64,000 bases of DNA from assembly GCA_021155195.1 (NCBI GenBank), contig JAJNPV010000021.1, positions 62,001 to 126,000 of the forward strand, read 5' to 3'. A program made the position numbers and the translations under genes. Numbering within the stretch: the first letter of the stretch is position 1; each line of letters starts with the position of its first letter. Shown here piece by piece: positions 8,315 through 17,183 of this stretch. The DNA comes from Ohtaekwangia sp. (GTDB taxonomy: Bacteria > Bacteroidota > Bacteroidia > Cytophagales > Cyclobacteriaceae). Below the pieces are notes generated by a model that saw only the letters and a list, made by a program, of their open reading frames with translations, did not search any database and was not told the origin of the DNA.

Positions 8315-9685
8315 TTACTTCAGCCCATACTTATCAATCAAATACACTAAGGCAGCCATTGAAGCTGCGCCTAGTTCCAGTTCGCGTTTACTCACTTTAT
8401 CAATTGTGTCTTCGCGCGTATGATGGTAATCAAAATAGCGTTGCGAGTCCGGAAGAAATTCCATCACCGGCACACCTTGTCTTTGGAGTGGCCCAATATC
8501 AGCTCCGCCTCCCTCCTGATCAAAATCAGTAAGCCCATACGGTTCTAAGAGTGATCTCCAATTTTTAATTTTATCCCTTACAGCCTTAGGTGCTGTCATG
8601 GTAAATCCGCGTGGTGTAAATCCACCACGATCCGATTCAATCGCCACAATATGCTTCTCTTTATTCTTCTCGGCTAACTCTGCATACTTTAGTCCACCAC
8701 GCAACCCATTCTCTTCATTCATAAACATTACCGCGCGAATCGTGTGCTTCGGTTTAATACCCATAGCATTAAACAGCCGAAGCACTTCAATAGCTTGAAC
8801 GCATCCGGCTCCATCATCATGGGCACCTTGTGCTAAATCCCATGAATCCAGATGACCACCTACCAAAATAATTTCCTCTGGAAATTCTGAGCCTTTTATT
8901 TCACCAATCACATTAAAGGAAGGAGCATCTTCTAACATAACAGAATGGTTTTCCAGATAGAATTGTAAATCCTTTTCTTCTTTTAACAATTTACTCAGTA
9001 CATCAGCATGCTTTGTACTGATAGCCAGTGCCGGAATTTTATTGCCATCAGGTGCATAGCGCATACCACCGGTGTGCGGATACTCTTCCTGATTAAGTCC
9101 CATCGATCGAACCAATACCGCCACCGCACCATACTTAACAGCTTGTGCAGCGCCACCTCCACGTTGATCAACAGCACCTCCATACGCAGCAAATGCATCA
9201 ATTTTTGTAGGGTCCATCGGTCGATTAAAAAACACAATCTTGCCTTGCACTCCTTTTGCTCCCAGCATTTTCAATTCATCAAAACTCTTTACTTCAACTA
9301 CTCCGGTCGCAATACCCGAAGGACCTGTTCCAATAGATCCGCCTAACGCACAAACATTAACCGAAACTGTTCCAATCTTTTTTGAAATAATGCTACCCAC
9401 TTCTTTTTGACCGCGCACCCAATGCGGCACCATAACCGGTTGCAACCAAACCGAATCAAAACCATGTTGTTCCATAACATGGCGACTCCATTCTACTGCT
9501 GCAGCAGCACCCGGTGATCCTGAAAGCCGAGGACCAATGTTGATGGTTAAATCATGAAGCATTTCATAGGACTTGCCATTGCTTAATGCCAGATCAAAAA
9601 TTTGTTTGATGGCTGATTCATCGGCCGATTGAGAAAAAGCGGGCAGCGTGAGAAAGAGGAAAAAGAGAATGCGAATTGATTTCAT
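8315..9685 (-). CDS. M28 family zinc aminopeptidase/carboxypeptidase (exported)
   Basis: 456-residue exported metallopeptidase. It has a signal peptide (MKSIRILFFLFLTLPAFSQS), a PA-like inserted region (about 130-215, GVQGKIVFFNRPMDP) and a di-zinc M28 catalytic domain. Metal ligands and catalytic residues are visible in GGHLDSWD, AHDDGAGC, MFMNEENGLRGG, AIESDRGG and the terminal DYHHTREDT. The size and PA insertion resemble carboxypeptidase Q/PGCP-type members. It is convergent with the kinase gene, with only 4 bp between the stop codons. A role in periplasmic peptide breakdown is inferred; cleavage specificity cannot be read from sequence. Confidence 0.92.
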   Translation of the reverse strand: MKSIRILFFLFLTLPAFSQSADESAIKQIFDLALSNGKSYEMLHDLTINIGPRLSGSPGAAAAVEWSRHVMEQHGFDSVWLQPVMVPHWVRGQKEVGSIISKKIGTVSVNVCALGGSIGTGPSGIATGVVEVKSFDELKMLGAKGVQGKIVFFNRPMDPTKIDAFAAYGGAVDQRGGGAAQAVKYGAVAVLVRSMGLNQEEYPHTGGMRYAPDGNKIPALAISTKHADVLSKLLKEEKDLQFYLENHSVMLEDAPSFNVIGEIKGSEFPEEIILVGGHLDSWDLAQGAHDDGAGCVQAIEVLRLFNAMGIKPKHTIRAVMFMNEENGLRGGLKYAELAEKNKEKHIVAIESDRGGFTPRGFTMTAPKAVRDKIKNWRSLLEPYGLTDFDQEGGGADIGPLQRQGVPVMEFLPDSQRYFDYHHTREDTIDKVSKRELELGAASMAALVYLIDKYGLK

Positions 9686-9796
9686 GAATAGAATTTTATT
9701 GTTCGTAGGCGAAGATGGGGATTTAAATACACTTTATCGAAGTCAAACAGCATCAAATCTATATAGATTAAAATAAAGCGATTTTAAAATATTCAC

Positions 9797-9808
9797 TCAA
9801 ACGTTTGA
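9797..9808. promoter_or_regulatory. 12-bp perfect palindrome upstream of sdaAA
   Basis: tcaaacgtttga is self-complementary and centred 43 bp before the serine dehydratase ATG, in the spacer between two divergent genes. It could be an operator. No regulator gene is adjacent and chance occurrence is possible. Confidence 0.3.
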
Positions 9809-9845
9809 ACGGCAATCTTTTACAGTCGAACTTCGTTAAAAAAAT

Positions 9846-10751
9846 ATGGCCTTTCTATTTGATTCGTTTGAGGGTTGGAAAAAATACTGCGCGGATAAAA
9901 ATGTTTCGGTGGTGCAGGCAGTGCTGGATTACGAGAAAGAACAAAAGGGACGATCGGAACAAGACATCTACACACAACTTGACAAAGCATGGGAGGTAAT
10001 GAAGGATGCGGTGATCACGGGTCTTGAAGAAGATATGACATCGCGATCAGGGATGATTAATAACGGAGCCAAGAAAGTGTATCGTCACCCGGTAACAGTT
10101 CTTTCAAAAGAATTTCAAAATTTAATTTCTCGAGCGCTTGCTGCGAAAGAAGTTAATTCGTGCATGGGTCGCATCGTTGCTGCACCAACAGCAGGTGCTT
10201 CGGGTATTATGCCCGGTGTGTTGGTCACGTTACAAGAGATTCACAAAACATCCGATAAAAAAATTTTAGAAGCCATGTTGTTAGCGGCAGGTATTGCACT
10301 GATCATGGAACAAAAAGCTAGCATAGCCGGAGCTGTTGGTGGTTGTCAGGCTGAAACGGGAACAGCCGCAGCGATGGGTGCCGGGGCAATTGTATATTGT
10401 TTGGGCGGCAATGTGGACCAGATTTTTAATGGCGTTGCGATAACCGTGCAGTGCATGCTTGGCTTAGTATGCGACCCCGTTGCAGGATTGGTGGAAGTAC
10501 CTTGCGTGGTGCGTAATGCAAGTGCTGCCGCTATTGCAAATAGTTCAGCACAGATTGCCTTGGCAAATGTGAGTAGTGTGATTCCGGTGGATGAAGTAAT
10601 TGAAGCGATGGGTGAAATTGGTGCAAGCATGGAAACGCGTTATAAAGAAACTGCACTGGGTGGTTTGGCGGCCACCAAAACAGGGCAAGCCATCGCTAAA
10701 AAAGTATTAATCCGGGATATTGAAATTATGCCCGATGAAGAAGTAAAGTAA
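9846..10751 (+). CDS. sdaAA: L-serine dehydratase, iron-sulfur type, alpha subunit
   Basis: 301-residue catalytic subunit that deaminates L-serine to pyruvate and ammonia with a [4Fe-4S] cluster. Conserved cysteines lie in NSCMGRIVAAPTAGASG, GGCQAETGTAAAMG and LVCDPVAGLVEVPCVVRN. The Gly/Ala-rich cluster-binding region covers about residues 110-230. The length fits the split alpha form, which normally works with a separate beta subunit (sdaAB) carrying an ASB/ACT region. No beta subunit is encoded within the window. The ATG at 9846 is preceded by an A-rich stretch. The stop codon abuts the stop of the convergent gene with no intervening base. Confidence 0.93.
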   Translation: MAFLFDSFEGWKKYCADKNVSVVQAVLDYEKEQKGRSEQDIYTQLDKAWEVMKDAVITGLEEDMTSRSGMINNGAKKVYRHPVTVLSKEFQNLISRALAAKEVNSCMGRIVAAPTAGASGIMPGVLVTLQEIHKTSDKKILEAMLLAAGIALIMEQKASIAGAVGGCQAETGTAAAMGAGAIVYCLGGNVDQIFNGVAITVQCMLGLVCDPVAGLVEVPCVVRNASAAAIANSSAQIALANVSSVIPVDEVIEAMGEIGASMETRYKETALGGLAATKTGQAIAKKVLIRDIEIMPDEEVK

Positions 10752-11213
10752 TTATACCGGTTGCACTTTTTTGATATAATGCATCACAGCATCATACCCA
10801 AAATAGACAGCACAGGTTATTATTACTGACCACACACACGCACTAATCAGCATATATAAAATAATTTTCTCACGATTAGGGCTAACTCCTACCGCTATCA
10901 AGGTTCCTCCAATAGGTGTAAGAATAACTGGTGTTAAAATTGCAACACCCGCTAATCCATACTTCTTAAGAAAATTAGAATTTTCCTTGGGCGGCTTGTC
11001 TGCCTTCCTCTTATAGAAGCGATCGAGAATTTTTTTGCGAATGAACTCACCAAAATAAGTAAACGCAACAACCATTGTCATCATGCCCGCGGTAGTAACA
11101 ATCATGGTAGTTACAAGATGCAAGCCTGCTGCCTTGCCACCAATGGGGCCAAAAATAAATTTGACCATACTCCACAAATAAACCGTAAGTGCCTTCAGTA
11201 TCTCTTCCCACAT
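10752..11213 (-). CDS. Small multi-pass membrane protein, possibly related to COG2426-type small exporters
   Basis: 153 residues with about four hydrophobic segments: roughly 10-30, 36-58 (LVTTMIVTTAGMMTMVVAF), 88-110 (YGLAGVAILTPVILTPIGG) and 118-140. A basic cytoplasmic loop (IRKKILDRFYKRKADKPPK) sits between the second and third. The G-x-A-x-L-T-P-x-x-x-T-P-I-G-G stretch resembles the re-entrant motif of putative small multidrug export (COG2426) and DedA-like proteins, but the match is from memory and weak. It lies 13 bp downstream of upp on the same strand and may be cotranscribed. Function unknown. Confidence 0.75.
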   Translation of the reverse strand: MWEEILKALTVYLWSMVKFIFGPIGGKAAGLHLVTTMIVTTAGMMTMVVAFTYFGEFIRKKILDRFYKRKADKPPKENSNFLKKYGLAGVAILTPVILTPIGGTLIAVGVSPNREKIILYMLISACVWSVIITCAVYFGYDAVMHYIKKVQPV

Positions 11214-11226
11214 ATCAATTCAAGAA

Positions 11227-11874
11227 TTACAGTTTAGTTCCAAAACTTAAATCTCCGGCATCGCCAAGGCCCGGCACAATATAAAACCGATCGTCTAATT
11301 TTTCATCTACCGAAAATGTCCAGATCGTAAATGGAATTTTCAAATTTTCGTTTACGTGTTGAATTCCTTCCGGGGATGCAATTAGCGATGCAAGGTGAAT
11401 ATGGGCAGGAGTACCACGATTCAGCAATGCATTGACGGAACGAATAAAAGATTTGCCGGTTGCTAACATGGGATCAATCAAAATTACTTCTTGTCCTTCT
11501 AATGAAGGGGATGCCAGATACTCTAAATTTATCGTAAGCTCTTCCCCATCTTCCTTTCGGTAGGCCCCAATAAATCCTGCATTTGCCTGGTCAAAATAAT
11601 TTATAAACCCTTGAAAATAGGGTAACCCAGCTCGCAATACAGTAATTAAGATTGGCTGCGATTTTAACTGTCTGGATTGTAATGCCGACAAAGGCGAAGT
11701 AACCATGCACTCCTTATAAGAAAGTTGTTTAGAAACTTCATAGGCCATAATTTCCCCCATGCGCTCTAAATTTCTGCGAAAGCGTAGTCTGTCCTGCTGA
11801 ATTTCTTTGCTTCTAATTTCATTAAGGAATTGATTTGCAATGGAAGGTGGTTCACCTAATACGATCAGACTCAT
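11227..11874 (-). CDS. upp: Uracil phosphoribosyltransferase
   Basis: 215-residue pyrimidine-salvage enzyme that makes UMP from uracil and PRPP. The PRPP-binding signature is VILIDPMLATGKSF; most family members have GGS where this one has GKS. The uracil-binding C-terminal region is IVPGLGDAGDLSFGTKL. LITVLRAGLPYFQGF is the conserved central motif with the PRPP-contacting Arg. Length is normal. It is divergent from the M42-like peptidase gene across a 57-bp spacer. The GKS substitution is conservative in position and does not by itself suggest inactivity. Confidence 0.95.
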   Translation of the reverse strand: MSLIVLGEPPSIANQFLNEIRSKEIQQDRLRFRRNLERMGEIMAYEVSKQLSYKECMVTSPLSALQSRQLKSQPILITVLRAGLPYFQGFINYFDQANAGFIGAYRKEDGEELTINLEYLASPSLEGQEVILIDPMLATGKSFIRSVNALLNRGTPAHIHLASLIASPEGIQHVNENLKIPFTIWTFSVDEKLDDRFYIVPGLGDAGDLSFGTKL

Positions 11875-11931
11875 GAATAAATTTTTTTCTAACCAAAATT
11901 TACGATAAAGTTGCAGAAAGACAGAGCCGGA

Positions 11932-12879
11932 ATGAAAAAAATAAAATCGTCAATTTCCAAAGTAGACACCACCCTTCTAAAACAGTTAATCGAAATTCAT
12001 GCTCCTTCCGGAGCTGAAGCTCCGCTCAAAAATTTTCTATTAAAATATATAACCAAGCAAAAGAAGAATTGGAAGCATAAACCTCAGGTAATTCATGGCG
12101 AAGAGTTTCAAGACTGTTTGATTCTAAAATTTGGTAAACCCCGCACAGCCATTTTTGCACACATGGATTCGGTTGGATTTACGGTACGTTACTTTAATCA
12201 ACTTCTTTCTATTGGCAGCCCCGATGCAGAAACCGGGACCCGGTTAGTTGGGGAAGACTCGCTCGGACCCATTGAGTGCGAACTTGAATATGACAAAGAA
12301 AATCATGCCTTTTACAAATTTGGTCGACCGATTGAACGGGGAACAACACTTACTTATAAAGTCAATTTCCGCGAAAGCGATAATTTCATTGAAACCCCTT
12401 ATTTGGATAACCGACTTGGTATCTATACTGCACTTAAAGTTGCAGAACAACTAAAAGACGGGATTATCATTTTTTCGTGTTGGGAAGAACATGGCGGTGG
12501 CACAATCGGATATTTAGCCGATTACATTTATAAGAAGTGGAACGTTAGACAAGCATTGATCTCAGACATTACCTGGGTATCGGATGGTGTGGAGCATGGA
12601 AAGGGTGTGGCCATTTCCTTACGGGATAGAAATTTACCGCGAAAAAGTTTTGTAGATAAAATAATTGGCATTGCTGAAAAGAATCAAATCGACTATCAGC
12701 TAGAAGTAGAAGGTGCAGGCTCAAGCGATGGAGGCGAATTACAAAAAAGTCCCGTTCCATTTGATTGGTGTTTTGTCGGTGCACCCGAACAACATGCCCA
12801 CACACCGCACGAAAAAGTGCATGTGCATGATATCAAAACAATGATTGATCTTTATACTTGTTTAATGAAAGAACTATAA
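11932..12879 (+). CDS. M42/M20-like zinc peptidase (deblocking aminopeptidase family)
   Basis: 315-residue dinuclear zinc peptidase. Candidate metal ligands and catalytic acids are visible in order: AHMDSVGF (His and Asp), YLDNRLGIYT (bridging Asp), FSCWEEHGGGT (catalytic Glu followed by ligand Glu), LISDITWVSDG and the C-terminal EQHAHTPHEKVHVHD (His). These are spaced as in the M42 glutamyl/deblocking aminopeptidases. There is no signal peptide, so it is probably cytoplasmic. I use the ATG at 11932 rather than an in-frame TTG 21 bp upstream; the residues between look non-conserved. It is convergent with the Uma2-like gene, 11 bp apart. Substrate unknown. Confidence 0.85.
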   Translation: MKKIKSSISKVDTTLLKQLIEIHAPSGAEAPLKNFLLKYITKQKKNWKHKPQVIHGEEFQDCLILKFGKPRTAIFAHMDSVGFTVRYFNQLLSIGSPDAETGTRLVGEDSLGPIECELEYDKENHAFYKFGRPIERGTTLTYKVNFRESDNFIETPYLDNRLGIYTALKVAEQLKDGIIIFSCWEEHGGGTIGYLADYIYKKWNVRQALISDITWVSDGVEHGKGVAISLRDRNLPRKSFVDKIIGIAEKNQIDYQLEVEGAGSSDGGELQKSPVPFDWCFVGAPEQHAHTPHEKVHVHDIKTMIDLYTCLMKEL

Positions 12880-12890
12880 ATGTATTCTTT

Positions 12891-13421
12891 CTAAAAGTCG
12901 AAACGACTATTTAATAATCGCGAAGTAATATAGCCAACCGATTTAGAGAATTCTTCGTAGCGGTTACCCTTCAACTCATAACCAATTGATTCTTTCGTTG
13001 CAGGATCAATAATCCAATACTCCTTCACTCCAAATTTTTCGTAGAGATTTTTCTTTATAACCGTATCATGAGTTTTGTTGCCAGGTGAAAGTAATTCTAT
13101 GAGCAATTCAGGTACGCCATGAATATGATCTTTAACAATATGCGATTGCCCTTTTGATACAAAAATGATATCCGGTTGAACTGCATTTGCCTGTTCATCT
13201 AAATAAACATCAAACGGTGAAATAAAAATTTCCCCTAGTCCCTCTTGCTCTGCATAAGATGCCAAGCCCCTGCTTAGTTTAAAGATGATTCGCTGATGAT
13301 TCGTAACTGGTGAAGGGCTCATATATATATTTCCATCGATAAGCTCAGCTAAGGTTCCTTCAGGAAGCATTTTAAATACTTCCATAATTGTGCGGGGCGG
13401 TCTGTCAAGTATTTGAGACAT
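12891..13421 (-). CDS. Uma2 family putative endonuclease (DUF820, PD-(D/E)xK fold)
   Basis: 176 residues, the normal size for the family. The PD-(D/E)xK-type core is readable: AVQPDIIFVSK (Asp), VPELLIELLSPGNKTHD (Glu and downstream Lys) and FGVKEYWIIDP. The N-terminal EGTLAELIDGNIYMSPSP is the typical family opening. Uma2 proteins are abundant in cyanobacteria and Bacteroidota; a nuclease activity is predicted from the fold and a biological role is not established. It stands alone, divergent from the GH109-like gene and convergent with the M42-like gene. Confidence 0.88.
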   Translation of the reverse strand: MSQILDRPPRTIMEVFKMLPEGTLAELIDGNIYMSPSPVTNHQRIIFKLSRGLASYAEQEGLGEIFISPFDVYLDEQANAVQPDIIFVSKGQSHIVKDHIHGVPELLIELLSPGNKTHDTVIKKNLYEKFGVKEYWIIDPATKESIGYELKGNRYEEFSKSVGYITSRLLNSRFDF

Positions 13422-13477
13422 GTTTCAAAGTTACAAAATTCAACCTATATTTTCACCGCAGTTTAAATGCATTAACT

Positions 13478-14833
13478 ATGAGCAATCGCAGAGACTTCAT
13501 TAAAACAACGGCTATGGCCGGACTTGGCTTTTCCATTCTTCCATCGGGCACACTGCTAGCGAAAGACAAAGATTCAAAAGTAAGGCTCGGTTTTATTGGC
13601 GTAGGGTTTCGTGGGCAAAGTCATTTGGAACTTGCATTGAAACGGAATGATGTTGAAGTAGTCTCTCTGTGTGACATTCAACAGTCGATGATGGATATGA
13701 GTTTGCAATTAGTAAGCAAAGCGAATAAGCCAAAGCCTACCGTGATTGTTGATGGTCCGTGGGCTTATCGTAAACTATTAGAGAATAAAGATATTGATGC
13801 GGTTATCATCTCTACTCCCTGGGAATGGCACTCTATTATGTGTTTAGATTCCATGAATGCAAAAAAATATGTGGGCTGTGAGGTGAATGTGGGTATGACG
13901 GTAGAAGAGTGTTGGGAATTAGTTCATACATCCGAACGCACCGGTACGCCATTGATGATGCTTGAAAATGTTTGTTACAGACGCGATGTAATGGCTGTGC
14001 TAAATATGGTTCGGCAAAATATTTTTGGAGAACTAGTTCATTTGCAAGGTGGCTATCAGCATGACCTTCGTGGAATTAAATTCAACGATGGTAAAACCAA
14101 TCCGGGTGTGGGTGCTGAATTTGGAGAAAAAGGATTTTCAGAAGCACAATGGCGCACACATCATTCTATCAATCGCAATGGAGAACTTTATCCCACGCAT
14201 GGCATTGGCCCGATTGCAACGATGATTGATATCAACAGAGGCAACAGGTTTACACAATTAGTTTCTTACTCATCTAAGTCAAGAGGATTGCATGACTACA
14301 TTGTAAAAACGGGTGGAGAAAATCATCCTAATGCAAAAATAAATTTCAAACTGGGCGATGTGGTTACAACCATGATTAGCACGGCCAATGATGAAACGAT
14401 TTTATTGCAACACGATACTAACTTGCCAAGACCTTACTCACTTGGGTTTAGAGTACAAGGCACCAAAGGTATTTGGATGGATGTGAATAAATCAATTTAC
14501 ATTGAAGGGCAAAGCAAAAAGTCGCACCAGTGGGAAGAAGCAAAAGAATGGTTGGATAAATATGATCATCCACTTTGGAAAAAATATGGCAACGATGCCA
14601 GCGGTGCCGGCCATGGGGGTATGGATTGGTTTGTACTAAATGCATTTGTCGAGGCCGTGAAACGTAAAACCAATACACCGCAAGATGTATATGATGCCGT
14701 TGCCTGGAGTGCGATCACACCGCTATCTGAAAGTTCCATTCAATTGGGTGGCGAAAGCGTGGAGTTCCCCGACTTTACACAGGGTAAATGGATGTATCGG
14801 AAAAATGATTTTGCGTTGGGTGACGATTATTAG
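13478..14833 (+). CDS. Gfo/Idh/MocA oxidoreductase, GH109-type alpha-N-acetylgalactosaminidase candidate
   Basis: 451-residue exported protein. The N-terminus NRRDFIKTTAMAGLGFSIL is a twin-arginine signal. A Rossmann NAD-binding fold follows (VRLGFIGVGFRGQSH, about residues 35-50), then STPWEWHSIM, CEVNVGMTVEECWEL, LYPTHGIGPIATMIDINRG and HGGMDWFVLNAFVEAVK. The TPWEWH, YPTHGIGP and HGGMD segments are those I associate with glycoside hydrolase family 109, which cleaves alpha-GalNAc by a redox-assisted NAD mechanism. I chose the ATG at 13478; codons upstream lack conservation and precede the Tat signal. GH109 specificity is inferred and other sugar oxidoreductase roles remain possible. Confidence 0.87.
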   Translation: MSNRRDFIKTTAMAGLGFSILPSGTLLAKDKDSKVRLGFIGVGFRGQSHLELALKRNDVEVVSLCDIQQSMMDMSLQLVSKANKPKPTVIVDGPWAYRKLLENKDIDAVIISTPWEWHSIMCLDSMNAKKYVGCEVNVGMTVEECWELVHTSERTGTPLMMLENVCYRRDVMAVLNMVRQNIFGELVHLQGGYQHDLRGIKFNDGKTNPGVGAEFGEKGFSEAQWRTHHSINRNGELYPTHGIGPIATMIDINRGNRFTQLVSYSSKSRGLHDYIVKTGGENHPNAKINFKLGDVVTTMISTANDETILLQHDTNLPRPYSLGFRVQGTKGIWMDVNKSIYIEGQSKKSHQWEEAKEWLDKYDHPLWKKYGNDASGAGHGGMDWFVLNAFVEAVKRKTNTPQDVYDAVAWSAITPLSESSIQLGGESVEFPDFTQGKWMYRKNDFALGDDY

Positions 14834-14846
14834 CCAATTACCAAAA

Positions 14847-15008
14847 TTGAAATCTTGCACATTCCTTGGTTGGTATAACTGGCGCGGTCTAAGACATATT
14901 GAAGAATTCAATTTGTTATATGCACTAGCTCTCATTTTCCTGATCTGGATACTCATTCAAAGCATAAGCTTTATTTACAAGTTGATTAAGGGTAGATGGA
15001 GAAAATGA
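14847..15008 (+). CDS. Possible small single-pass membrane protein (uncertain)
   Basis: A reading frame of 53 codons from an in-frame TTG at 14847 encodes a Trp-rich N-terminal stretch, one strong hydrophobic segment (YALALIFLIWILIQSISFIY) and a basic tail (KLIKGRWRK), a plausible type II membrane micropeptide. There is no ATG after the upstream gene's stop and no visible ribosome binding site, so this may be a gene remnant or chance. The rest of the 293-bp spacer 14834-15126 holds only the SemiSWEET promoter region. Confidence 0.25.
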   Translation: MKSCTFLGWYNWRGLRHIEEFNLLYALALIFLIWILIQSISFIYKLIKGRWRK

Positions 15009-15102
15009 ATCCTTTAAGTTTTTTAAAACTTCCGCAATCGATTTAACCACCAGTAACAACAAATAATCTTACACTCCTTAATCTTTTGAAGCCGAGCCAC
15101 GT

Positions 15103-15110
15103 TATCTTTG
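15103..15110 (+). promoter_or_regulatory. Putative -7 box for the SemiSWEET gene
   Basis: TATCTTTG matches the Bacteroidota TAnnTTTG box, 16 bp before the ATG at 15127. A TTTG at 15085-15088 could be the -33 box, but the 14-bp spacer is short. The leader would be nearly absent, which is common in this phylum. Confidence 0.45.
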
Positions 15111-15126
15111 CATCACTATTTTTAAT

Positions 15127-15384
15127 ATGAACGAAATTCAAATTTTAGGATTGGCAGCGGGTTCGTGTACAACCATCGCTTTTTTGCCGCAGGTTATTAA
15201 AACCTGGAAGAGTGGCTCAGCGAAAGACTTGTCGTTAGGGATGTTTTCATTTTTTTGCTTTGGCGTATTGCTCTGGTTGGTGTATGGAATCATCATCAGA
15301 GATATCCCGGTTATCGTAGCAAACATGCTCACGCTGGTACTTGCCTCTTCCCTTTTATTCTTTAAGCTTCGCTTTAAGGAATAA
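15127..15384 (+). CDS. SemiSWEET-type sugar transporter (MtN3/PQ-loop family)
   Basis: 85 residues with three predicted transmembrane helices (about 5-25, 37-57 and 62-80), the half-size unit that forms sugar-conducting dimers in bacteria. The PQ motif is in helix 1 (TTIAFLPQVIKTWKSGSAKDLSL), and the SAKDLSL motif after it is characteristic of SemiSWEETs. It is a monocistronic gene whose stop codon directly abuts the stop codon of the convergent pirin gene. The transported sugar cannot be inferred. Confidence 0.9.
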   Translation: MNEIQILGLAAGSCTTIAFLPQVIKTWKSGSAKDLSLGMFSFFCFGVLLWLVYGIIIRDIPVIVANMLTLVLASSLLFFKLRFKE

Positions 15385-16410
15385 CTACAAAGGCTTCACT
15401 TCTTCTTTACCATCCGGATACAAAGCAAAGCGACTCTTCTCCCTTGGGTGAGCATGTTCGTAGCTTGGCCATGGCCAACCTCCAAATTGTGTTTGCCGAT
15501 ATTCATTCATGGCCTGCTGAATTTCGGCCTGGCTATTCATAACAAACGGACCATGTTGAACAACCGGTTCAGCAATTGGCTTTCCTTGTAAAAGAAGAAA
15601 ATAACTTTCGCTGTTTCCGTTGATCAATGTCACATCCTGATCGGCCATTAATTCAACCGCCTGATGAGACGTAAAACTCTTGTCAGCAATTTGCACAGAT
15701 TGCCCATCATAAAAATAAAGTGAACGATTAACGGTAGCCGAAGCTTTAGGCAATGCCCATTGCGCGTTGGGTTCCATTTTAATTGTCCAGATAGCCACTT
15801 CATGACTGGAGTCTGCTGCCCACGAATCAGGTGCGGGAGCTGGAGCAGTCACGTTTTCAATTTTTCCGGCAATCAATTTCACGTTCGTTGCCTTTCCAGC
15901 AGCATCTTTATGCTTAAATGTCGGAATGTTCTCAGCCCACAACATAGCAAAGTGTGGTTGTGCAAATTTCTTTGCCTTCGGCAGGTTAAGCCAGATTTGA
16001 AAAAGCTCGAGTGGGTTTTCCTTTTCTTTGTTTAGCAAGGGAAACATCTCACAATGCTGCACGCCTTTGCCGGCAGTCATCCATTGCACATCGCCAAATC
16101 CAAAACGACCGGCCGCTCCGAGTGAATCGGAATGATCCACCACTCCTTTTGTTACTACCGTTACCGTTTCAAAACCCCTATGTGGATGTGCAGGAAAGCC
16201 AGGTACTTGCTCACCATGATACATGCGCCAATTTTCTTTGTTGGGTGCAAAGTCCTGTCCTATCTGCCTTCCCGCCAAGGAAGCAGCTGGCCCCATCACA
16301 TCATTGCCTTTCGGGTAATCATCTTCATGATGAACACAAAAAAGAAAAGGATCTTGCGTTTGCCATGGAAATCCTAACGGTTTTATTGATTTAATTGTGT
16401 TGTTGTTCAT
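15385..16410 (-). CDS. Pirin family bicupin protein
   Basis: 341-residue iron-binding bicupin. The N-terminal cupin carries the pirin signature: FPAHPHRGFETVTVVTKG (two metal His) and, later, GVQHCEMFPLL (His and Glu ligands). The C-terminal pirin domain spans about 215-300 (ALPKASATVNRSLYFYDGQ). Bacterial pirins may act as quercetin 2,3-dioxygenases or as redox regulators; the sequence does not discriminate. It is slightly longer than the usual 230-300 residues because of an N-terminal segment and a C-terminal Trp-rich tail (GGWPWPSYEHAHPREKSRF) seen in Bacteroidota members. Confidence 0.9.
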   Translation of the reverse strand: MNNNTIKSIKPLGFPWQTQDPFLFCVHHEDDYPKGNDVMGPAASLAGRQIGQDFAPNKENWRMYHGEQVPGFPAHPHRGFETVTVVTKGVVDHSDSLGAAGRFGFGDVQWMTAGKGVQHCEMFPLLNKEKENPLELFQIWLNLPKAKKFAQPHFAMLWAENIPTFKHKDAAGKATNVKLIAGKIENVTAPAPAPDSWAADSSHEVAIWTIKMEPNAQWALPKASATVNRSLYFYDGQSVQIADKSFTSHQAVELMADQDVTLINGNSESYFLLLQGKPIAEPVVQHGPFVMNSQAEIQQAMNEYRQTQFGGWPWPSYEHAHPREKSRFALYPDGKEEVKPL

Positions 16411-16490
16411 GTAGTAAAAGTGTGATAACTAAACCAAAATGCCAATGCAAAAGTTTATTGGTTGAGTAAATTAGTTTCTTTCAAAATCAT

Positions 16491-17141
16491 TTATAATACA
16501 TACCCTAACACTGCAACTACATGGCAGGCTGTTCCGCCCAAAACAAAAAGGTGCCACACAAAATGATTATAGCGATGACTATGATCATAGGCAAAAAATA
16601 AAACTCCAATAGAATATACTATACCGCCAGCCAACAGCCAAACCAAACCCCAGGCAGGCATGTGATCGTACAATGGTTTTGCGGCAATCAAAGCTAACCA
16701 ACCCATTCCTACATAAAGTGCTGTAGAAAGCTTGCTGGTCTTTACGTTGCGTACGGACTTCAATACAACGCCTAAAGTGGCCAAGGTCCAAATAATCCCA
16801 AACAACGTCCAACCCCATGCGCTCGGTAAAACACTTAACGTGAAAGGTGTATAGGTGCCTGCAATCAAAAGGAAGATAGCGCTGTGGTCAAAAATTTGAA
16901 AAACTCGCTTGGTGCGACTTTGAGGAAATGCATGATAAAGTGTTGAGGCTAGATACAAGACCATCATTGTGGCGCCAAAAATACTCACTCCTGTAACAGC
17001 TGCGCCACCTAACGGAATAGCTTTTATAATCATAATAGGGGTTACTGCAACGGCTGCCAAAAAGCCTACTCCATGGCTTACGCTATTTGCAATTTCCTCG
17101 CCTAGTGTTTGTTCTCGATCCCGATGATGTATTGAGTTCAT
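16491..17141 (-). CDS. Hemolysin III / PAQR family membrane protein (YqfA-like)
   Basis: 216 residues with seven predicted transmembrane helices. PAQR-family motifs that form a presumed metal site are present: ANSVSHGVGF near residue 20, TLYHAFPQ, IFDHSAIFLLIAGTYTPF in the middle and FVWHLFVLGGTACH at the C-terminus. Family members are ceramidase-like integral hydrolases or sensors; haemolysis is not established for this group. The promoter region contains two AGATCT-centred repeats (17184-17210). Confidence 0.92.
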   Translation of the reverse strand: MNSIHHRDREQTLGEEIANSVSHGVGFLAAVAVTPIMIIKAIPLGGAAVTGVSIFGATMMVLYLASTLYHAFPQSRTKRVFQIFDHSAIFLLIAGTYTPFTLSVLPSAWGWTLFGIIWTLATLGVVLKSVRNVKTSKLSTALYVGMGWLALIAAKPLYDHMPAWGLVWLLAGGIVYSIGVLFFAYDHSHRYNHFVWHLFVLGGTACHVVAVLGYVL

Positions 17142-17183
17142 GCCATTGAAGTTGAATTGAAAAATACAATTACAAAAATGCAG

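Noticed and set aside
14685..14833. N-terminal part of a 107-residue ORF
   Set aside because: Overlaps the GH109-like gene in another frame; only the tail after 14847 might be real.
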